DNA from: JAJRRS01 sp965230275
GTDB lineage: Bacteria > Planctomycetota > Phycisphaerae > Phycisphaerales > Phycisphaeraceae
Reading direction: 5' to 3'
Assembly: GCA_965230275.1 (NCBI GenBank)
Contig: CBDDKO010000002.1
Location: forward strand, 2,046,001 to 2,110,000
DNA length: 64,000 bases
Part shown: piece after piece, positions 26,301 to 33,558 of the stretch
How positions within the stretch are numbered: position 1 is the stretch's first letter
Layout: each line of letters opens with the position of its first letter
Notes under the pieces: generated by a model
What the model saw: the letters and a program-made list of their open reading frames with translations, nothing else
Database searches by the model: none
What the model was told of the DNA's origin: nothing
Translations under genes and position numbers: made by a program

Positions 26301-27644
26301 GTGATCGTCAACAAAAACTGGTTTATGCGGCTGTTCGATACGCCGAGATGGGGTGGCCGGTGTTTCCGTGCCACCCCACCGGGCACCAGCCGCTGGTGAA
26401 GAAGGGCTTCTATGCTGCGACGACCAACATAGACGCGATCGGTGAGTGGTGGTCGGCATATCTATTTCAGCTGGCCGGGGCAGCAGGTGAAGTGCTCAAC
26501 GGGACAGATTGCTTCGGGCATCGACATCAAGGGTGATGGCGGATTCGTCATCCTGCCACCGAGCGATCACAAATCGGGCAACACTTACAACTGGCTGATC
26601 GAGCAGGAGCCGGGCGAGTGCCCCATCGCCGACGCGCCAGCTTGGTTGCTCGAGCGGATCGCCGCCGGAACCGATCCGAACGCGGAGCATTTGAGTGCGA
26701 TTTCAGTCGACGCGGGCGATGTGATTCCCGAGGGGCACCGCAACAACACGTTGATACGTCTGTGTGGCTATCTGTGGCAGGCCGGCATGAATACCACAGA
26801 GATCAAGGCCGCATTGCTCGCACGCAATGAGTCCAGGCACCGGCCGCCGCTCGATGTGAAAGAGGTCGAACGCACCGCTGAAAGCGTCAGTCGATACGAA
26901 CCCGATAGCGCCCGCCAGGCGACTATCGAATGCTGGCCCGAACGGTATCTCGGTGATGGAGGTGCCGATTCCTGGCCCGATCCGCAGCCGATCCCCGATG
27001 ATCTGCCGCCGGTGAAGTCGTTCGACCCGGTGTTGCTGCCCTCGTCGCTTCGACCTTGGATCGTGGACATGGCAGATCGCATGCAGTGCCCGCTCGATTT
27101 CCCGGCGGTTACGTCGATGGTCGCGCTGTCAGGCATCTTGGGTCGCAAGATCGCAATCCGTCTCAAGCAGCGCGACAACCGGACGGTGTATCCGAATCTG
27201 TGGGGTGTGCTGATCGGTCGGCCGAGCCTGATGAAAAGCCCGCCGATGAAGGAGACGTTGTTGCCGATTCGGCGTATGACAGCCGACGCGCTGGCAGAGC
27301 ATGAAGCTGCCATAGCTGAAATTCTCGCCGCGTCTGACCTTCAGGGCATCCAGACCAAGGTCATCCGGAACAACATCGCCGCCGCCAGTATTCCGAAGCG
27401 TGACGAGCGGGACCGGGTGGTTGATCTGCACGCCCTTCGCCACACGTTCGGCACCCACCTCGCCCGGGCGGGCGTCGCCCCACGCGTCGCCATGGCCGCC
27501 ATGCGGCACAGCAGCCTCGAACTCACCATGAACGTCTACACCGACCCGACCCTGCTCGATGTGGCCGGTGCCGTAGAGGCGTTGCCTGCCTTCGGCACCG
27601 CAGCCGACGAGGTCACCGATCAGCCCCTCTCCTTCGCGGATTAA
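26297..27644 (+). pseudogene. Broken primase (prim-pol/PriCT/DUF3987) fused to integrase C-terminus
   Basis: The first frame (26297 to about 26450) gives a bifunctional primase/polymerase start: G-W-P-V-F-P-C-H-P and I-G-E-W-W. A frameshift with an internal deletion then joins the S-G-G-R-H-I-Y-F part of the same domain in another frame. That frame continues through a PriCT-type segment (G-H-R-N-N-T-L-I-R, E-R-T-A-E-S-V-S-R-Y-E-P) and a DUF3987 start (F-P-A-V-T-S-M-V-A-L-S-G-I-L-G-R-K). After about 27310 it becomes the end of a tyrosine recombinase: H-A-L-R-H-T-F, A-M-R-H-S-S and N-V-Y-T-D. Most of both original genes is missing. Confidence 0.8.
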
Positions 27645-27888
27645 GGCCCATATCTTGACCCCAGTCCTTGCACGAAACCTTGCAAGTCGATCCGGGCGCT
27701 TGTACGAATCCTTGCACGGACGGGAGGCCACCCCCGGGAACTGATGGCACACGTTGGCACGTGTGGGCAAAGGGCAGACGTTGGCCCAGTGGTACGGCTT
27801 GGTCGTAACTCGCGACGTGGGCGAAAGACAGAAGCCTTCGGGCGACGGATGTCACGCGAAGGCGGTTGGTGGCGAACTTCCGGGGGAA
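27645..27888. repeat. Inner flank of tRNA-side attachment site with CCTTGCAC repeats
   Basis: No gene; the open frame here is antisense to the tRNA. CCTTGCACGA-like words recur at about 27666-27675 and 27710-27719, with CCTTGCAAG at 27678-27686. The 15-mer TACGAATCCTTGCAC (27703-27717) is identical to 10460-10474, just inside the other end of the island. These could be arm-type integrase sites. Confidence 0.5.
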
Positions 27889-27961
27889 AGCGGGTGAAGG
27901 GACTCGAACCCTCAACATTCAGCTTGGAAGGCTGACACTCTACCAATTGAGTTACACCCGC
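27889..27961 (-). tRNA. tRNA-Gly (anticodon TCC)
   Basis: The minus strand folds into a full cloverleaf: acceptor GCGGGTG/CACCCGC, D-stem ACTC/GAGT, anticodon stem TCAGC/GCTGA with loop CTTCCAA (anticodon TCC), T-stem GAGGG/CCCTT with loop TTCGAGT, and U discriminator. No CCA is encoded. The 3' half is the target of the island insertion, so the element restored a complete tRNA. Confidence 0.95.
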
Positions 27962-28031
27962 ATAATTTTAGATCATTGATTTACAGGTATTTACGATCGT
28001 TCGCATCTTGACTGGAACCCAGCATATCGTC

Positions 28032-28107
28032 TTGACAGGAATTTTGACAGAACCGGCCGCTCGCCTACTAATGTGGTGTCCATTGAAACAGGGGCAGTTC
28101 CTGTCAA
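28032..28107 (+). promoter_or_regulatory. Promoter inside a perfect 10-bp inverted repeat
   Basis: TTGACAGGAA (28032-28041) pairs with TTCCTGTCAA (28098-28107). Between them, TTGACA (28044-28049) and TACTAA (28066-28071) at 16-bp spacing form a good promoter for the gene at 28137. A regulator bound to both arms would enclose the promoter. Confidence 0.5.
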
Positions 28108-28136
28108 AAGATTACCCGAGTTCAGCAGGTTGAGCA

Positions 28137-28445
28137 ATGGCAAGACCCGACCGCCGAGGGCGACAACTCTCGTTCCATAAAGCAACCAAGCGGTGGTACA
28201 AGACCATTGCCGGACGACCTGTCTACTTCGGTAAGGGCAGGGGCGTCTCCGACAAGCCAAGCTATCGGGCCGCACTAGAAGCGTACCGCAGTTATATAGA
28301 TGAGTTGGATCGGAAAGCATCACAACCCAGGCCAGAGGATTTCGATTCAAGAGCTCAGTACGAAGCGGCAATATGGGTCTCGAGGAAGAAACGAGGAAGA
28401 AACGGGGTCGGACCCCGATTATCTCCGGACCCCGATTATCTCTAG
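28137..28445 (+). pseudogene. N-terminal fragment of a tyrosine-type integrase
   Basis: The 102-residue product reads Q-L-S-F-H-K-A-T-K-R-W-Y-K-T-I-A-G-R and V-Y-F-G-K-G followed by S-Y-R-A-A-L-E-A-Y-R, which resembles the start of planctomycete site-specific integrases with a short DNA-binding domain. No catalytic domain follows; the frame ends in short direct repeats (two copies of GAGGAAGAAAC near 28381 and of GGACCCCGATTATCTC near 28412-28443). It is therefore a remnant, or possibly a free-standing small DNA-binding protein. Confidence 0.5.
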
Positions 28446-28805
28446 TTGACTCACCAACGATCGCTGACCGCCAGTACGTCTGGGGCCTGCGCTATGTCGA
28501 CGAACTGATCCTGCGCGACCGCGACACCGACGACAACGGCGGCACCGGCACGACGGGCCTGACCACCGGCAACTCCGGCCTGAACGAGCGCCTCTACGCC
28601 CTCCAAGACGCGAACTACAACGTCACGGCCTTGGTCAACCCCAGCGGTGCCGTGCAGGAACGCATCACCTATAGCGTCTTCGGCACGCCGACGTTCTACG
28701 ACAGCAGTTGGGCCAACGAATCGTCCGCTAGCAGCAAGGACTGGGAGACGCTGTTCGCCGGCTACCGCCACGACAGCGAGACCGGCCTGTACCACGTGCG
28801 TACTG
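28446..28805 (+). pseudogene. RHS repeat-associated core fragment
   Basis: The plus-strand frame 28373-28939 shows R-Q-Y-V-W-G-L-R-Y-V-D-E-L-I-L-R-D, R-L-Y-A-L-Q-D-A-N-Y-N-V-T-A-L, Q-E-R-I-T-Y-S-V-F-G and F-A-G-Y-R-H-D-S-E-T-G-L-Y-H-V-R. That is the conserved core found just before the variable toxin of RHS/YD-repeat proteins. There is no start, no upstream repeats and no toxin: similarity stops at about 28800, where the frame enters the antisense of the S9 peptidase gene. Confidence 0.75.
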
Positions 28806-28808
28806 TTT

Positions 28809-31250
28809 CTACCGCGCCGTGTGGGTTTGACTGGGCGGTGCGTCTTTCACGTGTTCGTCCAGCCAGTCGATGGTTTCGGCCAGGACGTGGAGGACGGACT
28901 CCCGGGCGCGGTAGCCGTGCGATTCCTTGGGCAGCATGACCAGCCGGGCGGTGCCGCCGTTGCCCTTGATGGCCGCGTAGAGCCGGCGGGACTGGTCGGG
29001 GTAGGTGCCCGAGTTGTTGTCCGCCTCGCCATGGATCAGCAGCAGCGGCTCGTTGATCTTCTCCGCGTGCATAAACGGCGAAAGCCCGACGTAGGCCTCG
29101 CGCGCTTCCCACAGGGGCCTGCGCTCAGACTGGAAACCGAACGGCGTGAGCGTGCGGTTATACGCGCCGCTGCGAGCGACCCCCGCTCGGAACAGGTCGC
29201 AGTGTGCCAGCAGGTTCGCCGTCATAAAAGCGCCGTAGCTGTGGCCCGACACCGCCACCCGGTCACGGTCCGCCACGCCCATCTCCACCGCGTGATCGAT
29301 CGCCGCCTTGGCCGACGCCACGACCTGATCGATGAAGGTGTCGTTCATCGTCTCGGGATCGCCGATCACCGGCATGGCGACACCGGTCATCACGGCATAA
29401 CCTCGGTTCACCAGGTGCAGCGGTGAGGTGCCGGCGATGTACAGGTAGCGGTACTCGCTGGTCGTGACCTGACCGGCCGTGCCCGAGTCGTTGTACTCGC
29501 GGGGGTAGGCCCAGATCAGCAGCGGCAACCGCTCGCCTTCCTTGTAGTCCGCAGGCAGGTACAGCGTGGCGGAGAGGTCGACGCCGTCGTCGCGCTTGTA
29601 TCGAACCAGCTGCTTGCTGATGCCGCGGAGTTGCGGCTGAGGATCGGGGAAGTCGGTCAGCTTGGTAAAGTCTCGGCCGTCCGTATGGCGGAGGCGGTAG
29701 TTCGGCGGGAGGTCCTGTGTCTGGTGGCTCGTCAGGAATGCGAGACCTTCTCCGTCGCGCCACGCGGTATTGATCGATTCGTACTGCTCGCCTTCGCCAC
29801 GCCAGAGCCGACGGGTCTCAAGCGTGTCTAGGTTCTGCTGATCGAGGAACGGGTGTACGCCTTCAGGCGAAGCACCATCGCCGATGCGCGTGACCCACGG
29901 CCCATCCTGCATGACAAGCCATCGGCCCCCCTCTGCCGGCGCGTAGACAAGGCGTCCGGGGTCGCCGTAGCTGTCACTCCAGGCCCGGTCATCGAGGGCG
30001 GTCGGCTCGCGCTGCATGTCATCCAGCCGATAGAGTTGGGTGCGGGTCCACCGCCGGTCACGGTCGTAATCACTTGCGCCCAGCAGGTTGGGGTCTTCGA
30101 AGTAGGTCAGGCCCGACGCCCGGTGCTCGATCAACAACACCTCGGCAGGTTCATCCTCAAACGGCGCGGCCTGCGTGAGCCAGCGGTCGCGGTGCGGCAC
30201 CTCCACTTTAGGATCGCCCCCGTCCAGCGCCTCGACCCACATCAGCGTGGCGGGTTCGTGCGGGTTCCAGTGGATGTCGCGCTGCCCCAGGCGGACGCCG
30301 CTGATCGGGACGTTCTCGATCAGCGGGAACTCGGCAAACCGGACGACGCGCGTGCCGTCGGTCCGGATGATGTCGACCTGCCGGGGAAACTGCCACCAGC
30401 CGTGCGTGTAGGAGAACGGCCGAACGATCCGGTTGAGCAGAATAAGCTGCCCGTCGGGTGACGCGTCGTAACCGATGTAGATGCCCGGCTTGGCGATCGG
30501 CGTGATCGTGCCGGTCAAGACGTCGATCATCACCGGCTCGGTCACCGCATAATGTTCGAACAGCGCCTCGTCATGCGGGCTCTTGAGCAGGTCCTGGTAG
30601 GTGCGTAGCGGCGAACGATCGCCCCGGCTCTCCTGTGTGTTGGGTCCCGCCGGCGCGGTGGGGGGTTTCGGCTCCTCACCCCGGTCTTCGGGCACTAGGC
30701 TACAGAGAATCGTCGTCCCATCGGGCATCCACCCCGGCCCAGCCATGACGGTGTTGAGCCGATCGGTCAGCCTGCGCGGCTCAACCGCGGGGTCGGTGCT
30801 GGCGACCCAGAGCTGCGTGCCCGTGTCGGTGGTCAGCGTATAGAAAAAGTGATGTGATGTGTGTGACCAAGTCGCACCTCGCAGCTTGTCGTTGATCGGG
30901 ATGACGCGGGTGGCTTGGCCGTCATACGTTTCAACCGACAAGCCGGTGTAGAAGCTGGTGCGGAAACCGGCATTGGCGGCGGGATCGATCCGGTTACCCG
31001 CCAGCCGAAGCATCCGCCGGGACAGGTCTTCGATCGACGGCATCGCGCTGCGACGCATCACCAGACGCCAGCGGTGGTCCGGGCTGAAGTCCATCGACGG
31101 CAGCCGATCCGTATCCACGAGCGCAACCACATCGGCCGCCGGCTCACGGTACGCCTCGGCCTGAACAGGCATCGACACACCCATCACGCACACCACCATC
31201 ATCACGGCCCACATCGCACGACACATCTGTATCATCAGATTCACTTTCAC
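28809..31250 (-). CDS. Secreted S9 family (prolyl oligopeptidase) peptidase
   Basis: An 813-residue protein. A signal peptide (W-A-V-M-M-V-V-C-V-M-G-V...VQA) leads to a propeller-like middle with W-S-H-T-S-H-H-F-F-Y-T-L, and a C-terminal alpha/beta-hydrolase domain: nucleophile in S-G-H-S-Y-G-A-F-M (Ser near 671), Asp in H-G-E-A-D-N-N-S-G-T-Y, His in K-E-S-H-G-Y-R. The triad is complete. The GTG at 31250 is the outermost start; in-frame ATGs at 31235 and 31226 would also retain the leader. Likely a periplasmic dipeptidyl or oligopeptidase. Confidence 0.9.
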   Translation of the reverse strand: MKVNLMIQMCRAMWAVMMVVCVMGVSMPVQAEAYREPAADVVALVDTDRLPSMDFSPDHRWRLVMRRSAMPSIEDLSRRMLRLAGNRIDPAANAGFRTSFYTGLSVETYDGQATRVIPINDKLRGATWSHTSHHFFYTLTTDTGTQLWVASTDPAVEPRRLTDRLNTVMAGPGWMPDGTTILCSLVPEDRGEEPKPPTAPAGPNTQESRGDRSPLRTYQDLLKSPHDEALFEHYAVTEPVMIDVLTGTITPIAKPGIYIGYDASPDGQLILLNRIVRPFSYTHGWWQFPRQVDIIRTDGTRVVRFAEFPLIENVPISGVRLGQRDIHWNPHEPATLMWVEALDGGDPKVEVPHRDRWLTQAAPFEDEPAEVLLIEHRASGLTYFEDPNLLGASDYDRDRRWTRTQLYRLDDMQREPTALDDRAWSDSYGDPGRLVYAPAEGGRWLVMQDGPWVTRIGDGASPEGVHPFLDQQNLDTLETRRLWRGEGEQYESINTAWRDGEGLAFLTSHQTQDLPPNYRLRHTDGRDFTKLTDFPDPQPQLRGISKQLVRYKRDDGVDLSATLYLPADYKEGERLPLLIWAYPREYNDSGTAGQVTTSEYRYLYIAGTSPLHLVNRGYAVMTGVAMPVIGDPETMNDTFIDQVVASAKAAIDHAVEMGVADRDRVAVSGHSYGAFMTANLLAHCDLFRAGVARSGAYNRTLTPFGFQSERRPLWEAREAYVGLSPFMHAEKINEPLLLIHGEADNNSGTYPDQSRRLYAAIKGNGGTARLVMLPKESHGYRARESVLHVLAETIDWLDEHVKDAPPSQTHTAR

Positions 31251-31432
31251 TTAAAATCAAACCCTAATCAGCGGAGTCATACCCCCGCCTGCGGATACGT
31301 TAAATCTGGCTATCCCGGCTACGCCACGGGGGCGACTTGATACGGAGTTTACCACACGGTGGGGGGGGATGGCGTATGATACACAGTGATCTGAGCTTCG
31401 GATCAACACCGATGTGAAAGGAGAGCGAGGCG

Positions 31433-32371
31433 ATGCGACGAGCTGTGACACGGCGTGGGTTTATTCAGGCATCAGCAGCGGCGCTGGCCGGGGCCGGCCT
31501 CCCGGGGTCGATGACACTGGCGCATGATCAGGAGGGCCATCCGGTGGCAAACGGGAAGCTGTTTTCGATCTCATTGGCGCAGTGGTCGCTGCACAAGGCG
31601 CTGCGTGCCGGCATACTGGACAACCTGGACTTTGCCAAGACCGCGAAGGAAAACTTCGGTATCGAGGCGGTCGAGTACGTCAACTCGTTCTTTAAGAACA
31701 AAGCCAAGGATACCGACTACCTGGGCGAGATGAAGCAGCGGGCCGAGGACTCCGGCGTGCAGAGCCTGTTGATCATGTGCGACGGCGAGGGCCGGCTCGG
31801 CGACCCCGACGACGCGGCACGCACCAAGGCGGTTGAGAACCATTACAAGTGGATCGAAGCGGCCAAGTTCCTCGGCTGCCACTGCATCCGTGTCAACGCC
31901 GCCAGCGATGGCGAGTATGAAGAGCAGCAACGGCTGGCGGCCGACGGTCTGCGCCGCTTGTGCGAGTTTGCCGACGGGCACGGCCTGGACGTCACCGTCG
32001 AGAACCACGGCGGTCTGTCGTCCAACGGCGCATGGCTGGCCGGGGTGATGAAGCTCACCGACCACCCGCGCGTCGGCACGCTGCCGGACTTCGGCAACTT
32101 CCGCGTCGGCAAGGACGAGTGGTACGACCGCTACCAGGGTGTCGAGGAGCTCATGCCCTACGCCAAGGCCGTATCCGCCAAGAGCCACAAGTTTGATGAA
32201 CAAGGCAACGAGACCAACACCGACTACCTGCGGATGATGAAGATCGTCCTGGCCGCCGGGTATCACGGCCATGTCGGCGTCGAATACGAAGGCTCCGGCT
32301 TAAGCGAAATGGAAGGCATTGCCGCGACCAAGGCGCTGCTGGAGCGCGTCCGCGAACAGCTGGCCTCATGA
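31433..32371 (+). CDS. Sugar phosphate isomerase/epimerase-like TIM barrel with Tat leader
   Basis: A 312-residue protein preceded by AAAGGAGAG. The leader R-R-A-V-T-R-R-G-F-I-Q-A-S-A-A-A-L-A-G is twin-arginine type. The barrel shows L-A-Q-W-S-L-H-K-A-L, V-E-Y-V-N-S-F, C-I-R-V-N-A, V-T-V-E-N-H-G-G, T-L-P-D-F-G-N-F and H-V-G-V-E-Y-E-G; the Glu, Asp, His and Glu residues of a metal site are present. The family (AP_endonuc_2/xylose isomerase-like) includes isomerases and epimerases of sugars and cyclitols. It is an isolated gene before the IS630 remnant. Confidence 0.88.
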   Translation: MRRAVTRRGFIQASAAALAGAGLPGSMTLAHDQEGHPVANGKLFSISLAQWSLHKALRAGILDNLDFAKTAKENFGIEAVEYVNSFFKNKAKDTDYLGEMKQRAEDSGVQSLLIMCDGEGRLGDPDDAARTKAVENHYKWIEAAKFLGCHCIRVNAASDGEYEEQQRLAADGLRRLCEFADGHGLDVTVENHGGLSSNGAWLAGVMKLTDHPRVGTLPDFGNFRVGKDEWYDRYQGVEELMPYAKAVSAKSHKFDEQGNETNTDYLRMMKIVLAAGYHGHVGVEYEGSGLSEMEGIAATKALLERVREQLAS

Positions 32372-32440
32372 TATTCAAGTAGAGCAATTTGCATTCTTAC
32401 TGGTCGCATCTTTTCCCGTCATCAGCCTCGTATTACGTTC

Positions 32441-33470
32441 TAGAGCATTATCAATCCATCTGTAGCGTGTAGCCGCAGTGCCTGAAGCAGTTGGCGGCGT
32501 CGGATGCGGTCGCCTGGTCCAGCACCCTTTGCATCGCTTGCCACAACGCATCACGTGCACGGCAGGCCTACGAGCGCAACAGTTGTTTGGCCTTCGCGAA
32601 GATCAGCTCGATCGGATTCAGGTCCGGTGAGTACGGCGGCAGGAAGAACAATTCGGCCCCGGCTTGTTCGATCAGTTCGCGAACGCTTTGCCGCTTGTGG
32701 CTGGAGAGGTTGTCCATGATGAGCACGTCGCCGGGACGCCGTTACGGCACGAGCACCTGTTGGATGAACCCCTCGAACACGTCGGCGTTGACCGCCCCGT
32801 CGACGACCGTCGAACAACGCATGCCTTCGATGCCCAACGCCGCGATCAGTGCCGTGGTCTGCCAGTGGCCGTGGGGCGCCCGGCCACGCAAGCGCGTCAT
32901 GTTCGTCTTGGCCCACGTCTCGTCGATGAAGATCAGGCGTCGGGCGTCCGCTTTCGGTTGCTCTTGCTTCCATGTCGCGCGGCGTTCGGCGACGTCCGGG
33001 CGGTCCTGCTCGGCGGCGTGGAGCGTCTTTTTTTAAAAGACAAGCCAAGCCGACGCAGCGCCATCCCCACCGCCGACACGCTGCAGTCGATGCCCAACCG
33101 TTCGTGCAACTCCGCGATCGTCGCGTCGGGCTGGACGCGGACCAACTCACGCAGACGGCCCATGTCGATCTTGACCACCGTCACACCACCCATCGCACGC
33201 GGCGGCGTCTCGCCCGCCTCACGCCGACGCTGCTTGACCCGACGCGCCCACGCCGGGCTGACCGCAAACGTCTGGACGATCTGCTTAGTCGATATCCCCC
33301 GGTCGTACGCCGCCAACACCCGGACCCGCAAGTCCTGTGAATACGCCGCGCCCATCCCTGGCTCCTTCCTGATCCGTGCATCGGACCTGGAAGCAGGCTA
33401 ACGCAACGCCCCGGGCAGCGCAACCGAACGTGCGCCGAACAGACGCTACGCTTGGATTGGGGACGCTCTA
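32441..33470 (-). mobile_element. IS630-family insertion sequence, decayed
   Basis: Terminal inverted repeats are visible: 32441 onward TAGAGC-n5-CAATCCA-n3-GTAGCGT, and its inverted counterpart ending at 33470. Both ends have TA at the border, as expected for IS630/mariner elements, which insert at TA. The element is about 1030 bp. Confidence 0.75.
32451..33355 (-). pseudogene. IS630 transposase with frameshift and two stop codons
   Basis: The first part (33355 to about 33030) encodes the N-terminal HTH region, Y-S-Q-D-L-R-V-R-V-L-A-A-Y-D-R-G and L-R-R-L-G-L-S-F-K-K. At a run of seven A followed by G (near 33030) the reading frame must shift by -1 to reach the DDE domain: F-I-D-E-T-W-A-K-T-N-M, M-D-N-L-S-S-H-K and S-P-D-L-N-P-I-E. 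In that frame a TAA after Q-Q-V-L-V-P (near 32740) and a TAG after Q-L-L-R-S (near 32567) interrupt the protein. The shift could be programmed as in some IS630 elements, but the stops argue for a dead gene. Confidence 0.75.
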
Positions 33471-33500
33471 GTCGGCGGGCAAATCCACTTCGGCTGAAAT

Positions 33501-33534
33501 GAAAACGGGGCACGACATGAATGTCGTGCCCCGT
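33501..33534 (-). terminator. Intrinsic terminator of the 1600-residue protein gene
   Basis: A near-perfect hairpin with 14 paired bases, 33505-33518 with 33521-33534 (ACGGGGCACGACAT and complement). On the minus strand it is followed by TTTTC. It begins 24 bp past the stop codon at 33559. Confidence 0.85.
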
Positions 33535-33558
33535 AGAGTTGATGGAAGGACTGAATGC

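Larger units (their letters stand above)
10352..27932. mobile_element. Integrative genomic island at tRNA-Gly
   Basis: The element runs between the 45-bp direct repeats. The tRNA is on the minus strand and the island lies at its 3' side, with an integrase remnant next to the tRNA: the standard arrangement for tyrosine-recombinase elements. Cargo is hipBA and the extended type I RM operon. The integrase gene is reduced to its C-terminal part, so the element cannot move by itself. Confidence 0.82.

Noticed and set aside
27744..27935. Open frame ending V-K-G-L-E-P-S-T-F-S-L-E-G
   Set aside because: Same artefact: antisense of the intact tRNA-Gly gene.
32551..33150. 199-codon minus-strand frame in the IS630 element
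   Set aside because: Wrong frame; the DDE motifs appear in another frame, so this is not the transposase product.
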